A stretch of DNA of 58,060 bases from Barthelona sp. PAP020 (taxonomy: Eukaryota > Metamonada: BaSk clade): NCBI GenBank assembly GCA_040182905.1, contig JARQWU010000036.1:1-58060 (forward strand), in the 5' to 3' direction. The notes beneath the pieces were generated by a model, which saw only the letters and a list, made by a program, of their open reading frames with translations, was not told where the DNA came from and did not search any database. Made by a program: the position numbers and the translations under genes. Each line of letters opens with the position of its first letter. Position 1 is the first letter of the stretch. Shown in pieces: positions 32,909 through 42,268 of this stretch.

Positions 32909-34690
32909 CTAAAAAGTAACTTTTACATCCACGACTGAATCCTTGAATAATACAGTAACGCTGGAATCATCATCTAAAAAATTCAAACCAAAAATAGGTT
33001 TATCCAAAGAAACTTTTAAAACTTTTGAATTTAATAAATTTATTCCATTTTTTATCAACAAATCAGTAATATAAACATCATTATCGATGACAAAAGCCAA
33101 CTTATCTGTATGATTTGCATATGTTAAATATTTATGATTTATACAAGAAACTTCTTCACCATTTTCATAATTTAGAAGAATAACTTTGGTAAAAATTCCA
33201 GGTTTTTGCAATCTTTGACAAACAAAAGATCCTTGATTTGTCAAATGAATGGTACAAATCTCATCAACATTAAACTTACCAAAGACATGATTGACGTTAT
33301 AACTGTCAATGATTTGATGTTGAGAATTTTGTAGCACAATTAATTGCTCATTAATCACTTTTAAGTGCCTAGTATTTGTGGCATTAAAACCTAGACTAAT
33401 TGATAAAACGATATTCTGAAAGGTTACAACCATCAAACTACAGTTATGATTGATTTCCACATGCCTGAGTGTTTTTTTTGGAAAAAACATAAAATCCACC
33501 AATTCGGTTGGATTAGTAATATTAAAAAACAATATTACAGATGAAGTATTGGAAGAGTAATTAGATCTAATGACACATGCAACAATTATTCTTGATTGAT
33601 TTATGAGCATAACTCTACCTTCCACATTATCTGTTGAACTTTCAGGCAATCTTACAGTAGAAGCGGATATGATAGGAAACGATAAATTCACTCGTTCTAG
33701 CATCTTTTGCTTCAAAAAATCAAAAATGTAAAGAGTTTTTGATGTTAACACATATATAATATTATTTTCTTGTATAATTTGAAGAGGTGTTATTCCTAAT
33801 CTTTGTTGCCATGTGCAATTCCAATCAACACCTGTGGAAGATATTGTATAAACTTTCAATAAATTATTGCAAGCAAATACACGTTTGGAGTACAATTGAT
33901 CGTGATTAGAACCGGCAAAAACTAGATTTGATGAATCATTATTTTGAAAACAAAACAGTTCTGTGACATGAATTTGATTTTCCATCATACCTAAAATATC
34001 TTTTATTTTTCCAATATCATCCACATTATTTTTCACTTTAGCAATAATGTTTTGCAATTCTACAACTTCATTCGATAAACTTTTGATGTGTGTATTTAAT
34101 TCCATACTTTCAAATTTTTGTTTTTCAATTTCTTGTTCAATATGTTGAAACTTAAGTAAAGAGGGCAAATATGCTTTGGAAAACCTTTTTAACAACAAAT
34201 TAATCAAAGAAGTTTTCATCTCAACAAAACTATGATTATTATTGTATTTGGAAAAAAATTTTACTTCAGTATAATCATTTACATACACTAAAGAGGGCCA
34301 TAATAACCATTCATCATCATCTCCTTTGCATACCAAAAAATAATTATCAAAAAAATTTTTCAACAACAATTGTTTTCGAGTCTTCTTTAAAAAAATCAAA
34401 TAATATTTTATAAATTCTTTCTTCAATAAATCTAAATCATTTATATACATCAATAATTCTTTACTTTCTTGAAATAATTTTAAAATAACACTCCATCGTT
34501 TATTAAACCCTTCAAAATCATACATATGTAAACAATCTATTAATTTCTCAACAATATGTTCAGAATCATTCCCTCCAATATTGTCATTACGAATATCATT
34601 TTGAAATTGATCAAATGTCTGATAGAAACCACGATAAAAAAGATATTCCTCAACCAATTGGTCAACTTCTTCAATACTGTGAGGAATCAT
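32909..34690 (-). CDS. WDR91-like protein (LisH-type N-terminus, coiled coil, degenerate beta-propeller)
   Basis: The start is put at the ATG at 34690 (593 residues), because the conserved N-terminus begins VDQLVEEYLFYRGFYQTFDQF. That matches WDR91, whose N-terminus reads TDELVREYLLFRGFTHTL and is followed by the same helical pattern (HIVEKLIDCLHMYDF, then a W-x-x-L region). A coiled coil lies at about residues 195-255, and the rest is strand-rich and fits a diverged WD propeller without clear WD dipeptides. In animals WDR91 is a Rab7 effector that lowers PI3P on endosomes during early-to-late conversion. An initiator-like TCATTT lies 12 bases before the ATG. The gene runs in tandem with RPS24, about 70 bases from its 3' end. 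The N-terminal match is good; the propeller is inferred. Confidence 0.62.
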   Translation of the reverse strand: MIPHSIEEVDQLVEEYLFYRGFYQTFDQFQNDIRNDNIGGNDSEHIVEKLIDCLHMYDFEGFNKRWSVILKLFQESKELLMYINDLDLLKKEFIKYYLIFLKKTRKQLLLKNFFDNYFLVCKGDDDEWLLWPSLVYVNDYTEVKFFSKYNNNHSFVEMKTSLINLLLKRFSKAYLPSLLKFQHIEQEIEKQKFESMELNTHIKSLSNEVVELQNIIAKVKNNVDDIGKIKDILGMMENQIHVTELFCFQNNDSSNLVFAGSNHDQLYSKRVFACNNLLKVYTISSTGVDWNCTWQQRLGITPLQIIQENNIIYVLTSKTLYIFDFLKQKMLERVNLSFPIISASTVRLPESSTDNVEGRVMLINQSRIIVACVIRSNYSSNTSSVILFFNITNPTELVDFMFFPKKTLRHVEINHNCSLMVVTFQNIVLSISLGFNATNTRHLKVINEQLIVLQNSQHQIIDSYNVNHVFGKFNVDEICTIHLTNQGSFVCQRLQKPGIFTKVILLNYENGEEVSCINHKYLTYANHTDKLAFVIDNDVYITDLLIKNGINLLNSKVLKVSLDKPIFGLNFLDDDSSVTVLFKDSVVDVKVTF

Positions 34691-34758
34691 TGTTTTAAAA
34701 ATGAAAAAAAAAATCAACTTTTTGTCACTTTATAAAACCGTGAATGAAATGTGTATTA

Positions 34759-35246
34759 TTATGATTGTTGTTTCTCACGTTTCTTCTTACCAAAGAGTTT
34801 CTTAAGTTCATTCTTACGTTCTCTACGAGCCTTCATGGAATTACGTTCTCTCTTCTTCATATCAAGAACATCACGCTTTTCTTTCTTAGAAAGAAGACGG
34901 ATTTGACGATAAGAAGGTTCAACACGTTTCATATCAGAAACGGTATCATAAATATGAACAAAACCAGTTGTCTTTCCACCACCAAACTTAGTCTTCATGT
35001 TGTAAATGATAACAGTATCGGGGGATACAGAGTAATGAGTGGCTAATTCAGACTTAACTTCAGAAAGAGGAATGTTACGACGAACACCAGGGTGAATGAC
35101 TTCAACGATCTAAATATTAGACATATACACTATTAAAAACAATAAATAAATAACATCAAAAGACCATATTCAAATACCATTTGCTTTCTGGAGAGAAGAG
35201 GATTAGACTGGAATCTACGTGTACGCACAGTGATTTTCTCAGGCAT
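34759..35246 (-). CDS. RPS24: 40S ribosomal protein S24 (eS24), two exons
   Basis: The exons are 35246-35178 and 35109-34759, giving 139 residues. Exon 1 codes MPEKITVRTRRFQSNPLLSR and then KQM; exon 2 continues IVEVIHPGVRR, matching the family's RKQM-V-x-V-x-HPG. The hallmark KTKFGGGKTTGFVHIYD follows, and the C-terminal tail is very basic. It is a component of the small ribosomal subunit. The gene is divergent from RPS11 with only 130 bases between the start codons, so the two probably share a promoter region. TCACA lies just before the ATG. Confidence 0.97.
35110..35177 (-). other. Spliceosomal intron, RPS24 (68 nt)
   Basis: It begins GTATTTG and ends GTCTAATATTTAG on the minus strand. 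It sits exactly after codon 23, between the conserved KQM and the IVEVIHPG block, so removal restores the family sequence with no missing residue. Confidence 0.95.
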
Positions 35247-35293
35247 TGTGACAAAAAAGTAACTGATTTAGCGAAGTAAAATGGAAGGGAAGA

Positions 35294-35317
35294 AAAATTT
35301 TTTCCAAAAAAGTTTTC
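35294..35317. promoter_or_regulatory. A/T-block motif shared by ribosomal-protein promoters (RPS24/RPS11)
   Basis: The sequence reads A4-T6-CC-A6-G-T4-C. It lies about 60 bases before the RPS11 ATG (35377) and about 48 bases before the RPS24 ATG (35246, other strand). The same layout occurs before RPS15A and RPS21. Because the blocks are nearly self-complementary, one copy could serve both directions. Confidence 0.5.
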
Positions 35318-35376
35318 AAAACTTCATCTTCTCTCTACTTTGTTTAAGCACTTTATATCGTTTTATCAATTATAAT

Positions 35377-35888
35377 ATGAGTGAGGTATGTTTATAATGT
35401 ATTAATTAACCTATTTATTCGATTTTTACACAACTTTAACTAATGTTTAGGCACAAACTGAAAAAGCATTCCAAAAACAACCCACCGTCTTCCAAGGAGC
35501 TCTTGGAACTAAGAAAGGTGGTCGCTATATTCGTGATGTCGGTATGGGTTTCAAGACTCCCCAAGAAGCCATTGAAGGAAATTTTATTGATAAGAAGTGT
35601 CCCTTCACTGGTAATGTTTCTATCCGTGGACGTGTTCTTCGTGGTGTTGTTCGTTCTGTTAAGATGAAACGTACCGTTATCGTTCGTCGTGATTATCTTC
35701 GTTATCTCCCCAAGTATAAGCGTTATGAAAAGAGACATAGAAACATTCCCGTTCACGTTTCTCCTGCCTTCCGTCCCCAACCTGGTGATATGATGACTTT
35801 TGGAGAATGCAGACCCTTGTCCAAAACTGTTAGTTTCAACTGCCTTGAACTTGCTTCAAAGGAAGGAATGAAGAAATTTGCCCTCTAA
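35377..35888 (+). CDS. RPS11: 40S ribosomal protein S11 (uS17), two exons
   Basis: The exons are 35377-35385 (only Met-Ser-Glu) and 35451-35888, giving 148 residues. The sequence follows RPS11 closely: [64 protein letters not shown], and [13 protein letters not shown]. The first exon is nine bases long, a typical spot for an intron in ribosomal-protein genes. The mRNA starts opposite RPS24. The CTF8 start is 72 bases past the stop. Confidence 0.97.
35386..35450 (+). other. Spliceosomal intron, RPS11 (65 nt)
   Basis: It begins GTATGTTTATAATG and ends TTTAACTAATGTTTAG. It lies right after the third codon. Removal joins ATGAGTGAG to GCACAAACTGAAAAAGC in frame and gives the usual family N-terminus ([11 protein letters not shown]). 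Confidence 0.95.
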
Positions 35889-35960
35889 TTTCATCCCCGC
35901 TTAGATATTGATAAACGGTTAATGTTACACATTATTTTTTTTTTGTGTTGTTATCATCAA

Positions 35961-36309
35961 ATGTTTTTGAGATGCGAAGAAGATCCTTTTGAGATGATGG
36001 TTTTGGATTTACAAGGTTCTTTGAGTGTCAATGGATCAAATTTTTCTAATCTTCAATTGGGAAATTTGAAATTTTTATCTGATGTATTTAAATTGAATTT
36101 TTGAATAATTTCTAACTGTTGCATAGACTAATGTTGAATTAGAAGTGGGAAATCATAAATTAGTTGGGTTGGTTAAAAAACTGGAAACGCCGTATCTTGC
36201 AATTGATACCAACAGTGGAATGAACATTGAGGTCAAAGGAATTGTGACCAAAATTATTGAATTTCATAAAGCTCCAGTGTTTATTCATACTGATTTACCA
36301 GATGATTAA
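35961..36309 (+). CDS. CTF8: Chromosome transmission fidelity protein 8 (Ctf8), two exons
   Basis: The exons are 35961-36083 and 36127-36309, giving 101 residues. The pattern is that of Ctf8: MVLDLQGSLSV, then LGNLKFL, VELEVGNHKLVGLVKKLETPYLAI, and KGIVTKIIEFHKAPVFI. Ctf8 joins Dcc1 and Ctf18 in the alternative RFC that loads PCNA for sister-chromatid cohesion and checkpoint signalling. An in-frame ATG at 35922 would add 13 residues (MLHIIFFLCCYHQ) that do not look like the family, so I prefer 35961. The gene is short and needs the intron to be read, so it is easily missed. Confidence 0.83.
36084..36126 (+). other. Spliceosomal intron, CTF8 (43 nt)
   Basis: It begins GTATTTAAATTG and ends TTTCTAACTGTTGCATAG. 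Without splicing the frame stops at 36104. With it the two Ctf8 halves join after codon 41. The CTAAC-to-AG gap (10 bases) is longer than in the other introns here (6-7). Confidence 0.85.
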
Positions 36310-36620
36310 GAATGAATTGAATCTTTTTTATTGGGAAAGTACACTTTTTTAAATATTAAAATACATCTTCAAAATGATGCTTTTGCTTTAAAATCGCAAT
36401 ATTGAATATGTGTGATTCTTGAATGACAATTTTCTGAACAGGTCAAGTATATTACATGGATTGGACTTGTTTGTAAATATTCCATGTTTATTTTGATCTT
36501 TTTACAATAAAAATGAAGACTTTTTTTTTTTTGTTTTTTTTTTCTTTCTAGCTTTTTCAAAGTGTTTCAATTGTGTCTGTTAAGAAAAGGAAAAATAAAC
36601 AAATTTTCATATTTACAAAA
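36310..36620. other. Convergent intergenic region
   Basis: It lies between the 3' ends of CTF8 and the gene at 36621. It holds long T runs (36518-36542) and nothing else I can name. Confidence 0.4.
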
Positions 36621-38534
36621 TCATAGTTTTTCTTTGGCAAATCTGTTAAATAAAGCATAAGCATGAGAATATATATTGCTGAAACTGATTGTAGCTAAAT
36701 GAACTGTGACAATCTCAATGTATTCAAAACCTTTAAGATTTTGAATGGAATCAAGTTCATACTTTTTGACACTATCTTTTGATGTGCTAGAACTGCTTCC
36801 AAAAGCAATATCAATAATGTTACTCTTAGAATTATCTTTATTGTCAATGAAACGAAAACAACTAAAGATAAAATGTGAACTTTGTTCACTGTAATAAAGG
36901 TTATTATTGATAAAATTTCTTTTATGAGCTCTGGAAATGAAAGCTACAATAGCGTTTTTCATGAACAAAACAAATTGAGCATTTTCTCTATTTTTCGCTG
37001 GATTCAAGAGGACAGGATCTAAATAAACCATCCTATTATGAATTTGATCAATATAATGTATGAAACAACAATTTATCATCCCAACATAATGAGGTGACAA
37101 ATTCAACATCGAAATTTGTGGATATAAATAAATTTTTTCAATATTTTTAATTTTAGAATTCAACATACGTTCATTGCATTTAACAGTATTCAACAGATCT
37201 GTAAAAAATTGTTCATATTTTTCCCAAACATTCATATCCATTAAAATAGTTGAAGTGGTCAACTCATTAATTAAGATCAAAGGATTATCCTTCATGTTAG
37301 TTACATTGGAAAAGTCAAAACTTTCTAAAATATTGAAATTTTTTGGATCACAAAAATGTCGCATCTTGCTGTAACATTTAGGTAAAATTCTCCAACTGTA
37401 TTGAGTATACCAATCAAAAACTGTTTTTAATCCATTGAAATTGAACATTGAAACAATTTTTAATTTCTTACAATTAATTGGAGTAAAGAATAGAATAATA
37501 CTTAAAGTAGAAGTGACTTCAGTAATTTCTGCAGGTTTTCCATCAATACAATGATACCAAGGTAACACACGAATAGTACAATCATCAACAGAAGATTGTT
37601 GATTAAAAATTGGATCTAACCACATTTCATTTTCAGAAATAGTGTATTTAAGCATGAGATCCACATTCTGTTCAAAAAATGCACTCAGTAACATCAAAGT
37701 CTTCACCAATGTATTATCAACATCCACACCATTAATTCGTTCATTTCTCCCACTGATAGCAAGAATCATATCTTCGCATTGCACAAATGCTAACCCTGAA
37801 CTGGTATTTATGACATTTTCCTCATTTTGCTCAAAATTTTGACTCAATCCTTTCAGACTATTATAACAAGCAATAGATTGACTTTTAACTTGAGTTTGCA
37901 AATTATTTTTAAACTTTTTTAAATCTGTGTTGATATTGATATTGTCTAATTTATAAATTTGTGCTTCAAGATTCTCAGATGGCAATAAAGTTCGTAAAGA
38001 ATCAAGTATTAACAAAGGATTAGCTCTTAAATAATAACAAGTAAAATCGAAAAGTTGTTTCAATAATTCACCAACTTTTTCAGAAAAATTTGACAACAAA
38101 TAATTGACTTTAGAACCACTACAGATTATGTTCAACATGTTTGAACAAAACTTAACAACGTTTAACAATAATTCAGTTGAAGAAAAATGATCAATTCTAA
38201 TACAATAAAAGATTTTCTCATCTATTGAATGTTTCCATGATTTTCTTAACTCCTTAAAGTATGCAATTGGATGAAAAGCAAAATTTATATCTTCAAAAAT
38301 GGCCACATATTGTTTTGATCCTATTTCAATATTAATAAACTTTTGTCCCAATAATATTTGATTCTTAGCTGCTGATATAATTGTTTCAGGTGAAATAATT
38401 GAATAATAAGCTTGAGGATCTTCTAAATTTGTTGGATATATTAAAGGTAAATTGTTCAAATCAATATATGGTTCTGCATTTCCATCAGTTAAATCTTTAA
38501 TAAAATGACAGCAAAAAACGTATTCTAATATCAT
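36621..38534 (-). CDS. Unrecognised protein, possibly longin-type (CCZ1/HPS family)
   Basis: A 637-residue protein with no signal peptide or membrane segment. The N-terminus MILEYVFCCHFIKDL, then LPLIYPTNLED..AYYSIISPETII and SKQYVAIFEDINF, looks like alternating strand-helix of a longin domain. Further on, SSGLAFVQCEDMILAISGRNE (about 245-265) looks like the first strands of a second longin-like unit. CCZ1 and the HPS proteins have such layouts and act as exchange factors for Rab7 or Rab32. The match is by pattern only. A WDR91-like gene lies 2 kb away, which makes an endosomal role tempting but proves nothing. Confidence 0.55.
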   Translation of the reverse strand: MILEYVFCCHFIKDLTDGNAEPYIDLNNLPLIYPTNLEDPQAYYSIISPETIISAAKNQILLGQKFINIEIGSKQYVAIFEDINFAFHPIAYFKELRKSWKHSIDEKIFYCIRIDHFSSTELLLNVVKFCSNMLNIICSGSKVNYLLSNFSEKVGELLKQLFDFTCYYLRANPLLILDSLRTLLPSENLEAQIYKLDNININTDLKKFKNNLQTQVKSQSIACYNSLKGLSQNFEQNEENVINTSSGLAFVQCEDMILAISGRNERINGVDVDNTLVKTLMLLSAFFEQNVDLMLKYTISENEMWLDPIFNQQSSVDDCTIRVLPWYHCIDGKPAEITEVTSTLSIILFFTPINCKKLKIVSMFNFNGLKTVFDWYTQYSWRILPKCYSKMRHFCDPKNFNILESFDFSNVTNMKDNPLILINELTTSTILMDMNVWEKYEQFFTDLLNTVKCNERMLNSKIKNIEKIYLYPQISMLNLSPHYVGMINCCFIHYIDQIHNRMVYLDPVLLNPAKNRENAQFVLFMKNAIVAFISRAHKRNFINNNLYYSEQSSHFIFSCFRFIDNKDNSKSNIIDIAFGSSSSTSKDSVKKYELDSIQNLKGFEYIEIVTVHLATISFSNIYSHAYALFNRFAKEKL

Positions 38535-38597
38535 CTAATTTTTCATTATTTGACAAGTTAAAACAAAGAAGAAAAAATTTTACTTTTTTTCATTTAC

Positions 38598-39776
38598 TCA
38601 TTTATTCATTTGTGTATTAAATTGTCTCTTCAAATGATCAACTGCATATTGTGGCATAACATGTAAAACTGAAAATTCTTTGGTGTCAAATGAACATAAA
38701 TTCAAAACAATACAACCAAGTGTTCCTAAAAAAGAATGAGTTGGATCAGCTTCAGAAACTAAAACATTCTTTTTAAATCCTCTAATTGTCCATAGCGGTT
38801 TTAATGCTGCTACCAATTTTTTTTGGTCAACAAAAGAAGTTAATTTCAAAATTTTCAATGTCGAACCAACCCAATAAGTATAACAAGAATCATACAATTT
38901 ACCTGGTCTTCCACAAAAACCTCCTTCAATAGATTGACGTCTAAGTAACCAACATTTCAATTTAACAAGATCAAAATGACACTCAGGAACTTCCATTATT
39001 ATTTTTTGCTGATCTTCATCTGATAAATCTAAAAATCCAAGCAATTTCAAAATACCAACAGCACAATATGTACAACCCGCATGTGCTTCTGTACCAGGAT
39101 AAATTCCTGCCCCACCAGTAACAGTAAAACAAGATAATGTGTATATTAACGTTCTTCTTTTATCAACCAAAATTCTGTCTAAGCCCAAAATATCACCAAG
39201 AGAAACTAAAGTGAACAAATGCCTAATATCTACTTCTCCTTCAATGCACACTTTTGTTGAGCCATCGTCGTTTTGTAAATGTCTAAAAGATTCGACAAGT
39301 GCATCCACATCGATAAAGGAGACGTCACTCTCTGCACATCCAAATATACACAAAGCAGCAAAAGCATTCATAATGGTCCCATATAGAACATCAGAAGCCT
39401 TGCGAAAATCAACTAACTTTTCATCACTATCTGTGTAATCAATTGTGCAAGTGATATTGTGACTACAAAAACCACTGTATATCTTTGTTGCTTCTTCAAA
39501 TTTTAGATAGTGGCTTTTCGCGATATTAACAACAAGAGTTGAAATTTCTTTAAATTTATCATTATCATCATCGTTAAACAACGAAAGTAAAATGTATGGC
39601 CAAGATACATAACTTAATAAAAACGTATCAGGACAATGTGGAAATGCATTGATTATTCTTTTCATGAGGTGTTCGATATGTGACTTCTGAATGTATTCCG
39701 CTTTGATTTTTTCTTTATCATCAATAAATGGGTCTTCAGGATGATCATTATTATCTGAATTATTCATTTCATACAA
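38598..39776 (-). CDS. PGGT1B: Protein geranylgeranyltransferase type I, beta subunit
   Basis: A 392-residue protein (the alternative start at 39767 removes three residues). Prenyltransferase beta-subunit repeats are plain: GTIMNAFAALCIFG, HLQNDDGSTKV, DIRHLFTLVSLGDILG, GGAGIYPGTEAHAGCTYC, QSIEGGFCGRPGKLYDSCYTYWVG and ADPTHSFLGTLG. The zinc ligands are Asp and Cys of YDSCY (about residues 297-299) and His of DPTHS (about 349). The GRPGKLYDSCYTYWVG form resembles GGTase-I beta (GRPNKPVDTCYSFWVG) more than farnesyltransferase (which has CYSFW-Q/A). It pairs with a shared alpha subunit to attach a C20 lipid to CaaX proteins such as Rho-type GTPases. The lengths are normal. An initiator-like TCATTT lies upstream. 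Confidence 0.85.
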   Translation of the reverse strand: MYEMNNSDNNDHPEDPFIDDKEKIKAEYIQKSHIEHLMKRIINAFPHCPDTFLLSYVSWPYILLSLFNDDDNDKFKEISTLVVNIAKSHYLKFEEATKIYSGFCSHNITCTIDYTDSDEKLVDFRKASDVLYGTIMNAFAALCIFGCAESDVSFIDVDALVESFRHLQNDDGSTKVCIEGEVDIRHLFTLVSLGDILGLDRILVDKRRTLIYTLSCFTVTGGAGIYPGTEAHAGCTYCAVGILKLLGFLDLSDEDQQKIIMEVPECHFDLVKLKCWLLRRQSIEGGFCGRPGKLYDSCYTYWVGSTLKILKLTSFVDQKKLVAALKPLWTIRGFKKNVLVSEADPTHSFLGTLGCIVLNLCSFDTKEFSVLHVMPQYAVDHLKRQFNTQMNK

Positions 39777-39881
39777 ATGTTTTAAAAAAAAATGAGTTCC
39801 AAAATCTTTTTCAATTTTTTCAATTCAATTAAAGCACCTCAATTTTGATTCTTCCAAAAAAAACAAAAATACAAAGAAAAT

Positions 39882-40598
39882 TTATGTTTTACGTTTGGTA
39901 ACATGTTCATAAATTATTACTTGATCATATTCATGTGTACGAATCTCATAGCATTCAGTTCCACTTCCAGGAGATTTTTTAGGATCAACCACAATAATTT
40001 TTCGATCTCTTTTATTCTTGAATAATAAACCCTCCTCCGGATCCGTGATCACTTCAAAGTTTTGAGATGAATTAGAATACAATTGACCTGTTTCCCAATT
40101 ATAATAACTAAGATCAGATGGCCTGGGTAATAACTTCTTGTGATTGGAAGTATCAAAATAAGGTGTGAAATCTTCACTTCTTAATCTAGCACCAAAGTCT
40201 ATATAGCCAGATATTTCTTGTCCGGTATTATTGGAACATCTTAAAAAAATAATTACAGATAATTTGCCCGAAAGAACTTCTTCCTCCATCGTTTGAAGAG
40301 CTTGCAAAAAAGGAAATCCTTCTAAATTTCTATTTGCACTTACAGAAGTTTTGTTATATCGAAGATTTTCAAAATTTAAACTTGTTGTTTTGGTATTAGC
40401 CTTTTGTGCTTCGAAATCTTCTCTTGATAAAACATCTCCATTTCCTTTAAACCCTAATTCAACTAATTGACGAGCTAAATCTTGACTTTCTAAATAAAAT
40501 AAATCAGTTTCATTAATTTGTGAATCTAAATATTCTTCATATGTGGCAAATGTACTTAAAGACAAATCATGTGCCGAATCAAATTCATCCTTTGACAT
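39882..40598 (-). CDS. CFAP299: Cilia- and flagella-associated protein 299
   Basis: A 238-residue protein that matches CFAP299 (C4orf22) along its whole length: YEEYLDSQI, DLFYLESQDLARQLVELGFKGNGDVLSREDFEAQKA, SGKLSVIIFLR, GQEISGYIDF, LLPRPSDLSYYNWE, SNSSQNFEVI, EGLLFKNKRDRKI and the terminal VTKRKT. The protein is restricted to organisms with motile cilia. Its exact role is unclear, but it is a small soluble cytoplasmic or axonemal protein. It agrees with the flagellar dynein and IFT52 genes in this window. Confidence 0.95.
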   Translation of the reverse strand: MSKDEFDSAHDLSLSTFATYEEYLDSQINETDLFYLESQDLARQLVELGFKGNGDVLSREDFEAQKANTKTTSLNFENLRYNKTSVSANRNLEGFPFLQALQTMEEEVLSGKLSVIIFLRCSNNTGQEISGYIDFGARLRSEDFTPYFDTSNHKKLLPRPSDLSYYNWETGQLYSNSSQNFEVITDPEEGLLFKNKRDRKIIVVDPKKSPGSGTECYEIRTHEYDQVIIYEHVTKRKT

Positions 40599-40878
40599 CA
40601 GTTGAATTTTAAATACAAAAAACGAAACCTTTCATGTTTGTTTTTTTTGTTTGTTTTTCAAAGAAAAATACTCTTTTTGTTAGATATTTAGGCATTTTAA
40701 TACTTTTAAGTTAATTTGGTTTGATGAAACCTTCATTCTCATGGAATAAGGATTATTTTTTTGTTTCTCTTTGCAATACTTTTTTACAAAATTCACCATA
40801 AAAAAAAAAAACCCATAAAATAAAATAAAAAAGATTTATATAACAAACAAAATAATCAATGAAAGCATCCAATTTCAA

Positions 40879-41973
40879 TTATTCATTAGTTTTAAACAAA
40901 ATACAATTGTCTTCTTCAAGTTTTTTCGTTTTATCTGTGCAATTTTCGAGATTTTCCAATACTTTAACGGTTTGAAAAGTGGAATTTTCGGTTGAATTTT
41001 CATCCTCACTCAATTCTTCATCTGACAATATCAGAATTGAATTTGAATTGGATTTTATTGTTACAAGTGGTATTGACAACTCTGAGGTTTGCGAATTTTT
41101 ATTCTCACGTTCCTTTTGTGTCTTAATGTGCTTCATCAACCAATCAGGTGGTTTGGCAGTTGAAATTGGTATTTGTTCCTGCTTACTTTCTTTACAACAA
41201 CAACAACTCTTTTTATTTGCCCGAAAGCTCTTGGTTGCATTCAGTTGGCCCTTTTGCTTCATGATGAAATCATAAGTCGTTAACCCTCTTGCAACAATAC
41301 CAATATGAAAAAATAATAACTCACCAATAAAGAAACAAACCGGTAAACAAATGATTACAGTGCATGTGGTCCCCAATACATATAAAAGTGGATGTGAATG
41401 ACGCATAACTTCATTGAAAACAGGTGAATCACTAAAAAAGTACATAGAGACCAAAATAACACCCAAAATAGATTGTCCAACAACTGTAAGAAAGGTGGTT
41501 ATTAAAAACATGAAGAAAGGAACATAATTGGCCAAACCTACACAATTGTTTAACCAATCACAATGATGGTCAAATCTACCTGTACATTTATTGCATTTCC
41601 GACAATGTTTTGAACCAACACCTACTCTAGCTTTACATAATTGACACCAATTATTGTCAGTAATAATACGTTTTCCAGGTGCTAAATGTGGCCAAACCAT
41701 TGAATTTTGTGAACGATCCGTATTGATATCAGCAGGATCTATTACAGTACAAATAAAATTTAATATCCAAATTATTGTATAAAAAACTATAAAAATTATT
41801 GTTGCAACCCAAAAAAGGGAATCAGGAATCATACTAATCATAAAGAAAAAATATGCAAAACCAAGATAGAGAATAACCATCCATCCAACAATTTGCAATG
41901 GATTGAAAGGTCGGTTAAAACCATTATGTCGAATAGGAACATCTTGTCCTGGTTCAACAGAAATTTTAACCAT
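40879..41973 (-). CDS. DHHC-type protein S-acyltransferase
   Basis: A 364-residue membrane enzyme. Four membrane segments lie at about residues 28-48, 52-78, 150-175 and 196-222. Between the second and third is the zinc-bound cysteine-rich domain (WCQLCKARVGVGSKHCRKCNKC and then GRFDHHCDWLNNCVG), with D135-H136-H137-C138 as the active motif. It moves palmitate onto cysteines of membrane proteins. A CCCCK cluster (about residue 255) just after the last span resembles the palmitoylated tail of some DHHC proteins. The soluble C-tail is acidic and Ser/Asn-rich (LSDEELSEDEN). It is closest in form to the short DHHC types such as ZDHHC1/11. Confidence 0.93.
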   Translation of the reverse strand: MVKISVEPGQDVPIRHNGFNRPFNPLQIVGWMVILYLGFAYFFFMISMIPDSLFWVATIIFIVFYTIIWILNFICTVIDPADINTDRSQNSMVWPHLAPGKRIITDNNWCQLCKARVGVGSKHCRKCNKCTGRFDHHCDWLNNCVGLANYVPFFMFLITTFLTVVGQSILGVILVSMYFFSDSPVFNEVMRHSHPLLYVLGTTCTVIICLPVCFFIGELLFFHIGIVARGLTTYDFIMKQKGQLNATKSFRANKKSCCCCKESKQEQIPISTAKPPDWLMKHIKTQKERENKNSQTSELSIPLVTIKSNSNSILILSDEELSEDENSTENSTFQTVKVLENLENCTDKTKKLEEDNCILFKTNE

Positions 41974-42268
41974 TTAACATATTGAATTAACAAAAGAAAG
42001 TTTGAACACATTCAATTTTTATCATTTTGTTAGTAACCGATAAATCAACTCTAAAAGCATTTTGATCTGCTTGTTTTTTTGTTTTCAGATAAGTAAACTG
42101 AGTTTGAAAAATTATATCCTTTCAAGTAGAAATTTTTGTAAATTTGTTTGATTCAGAGTAAATTAGCAAAGAAATCTGCATGTGTTGTGCTGAATGAATA
42201 AAATTCAAAGATCTCATGCACTTCCAGGAAGCATTTTATTTCGACCATTTTTTTTTTTTTCAATAATT

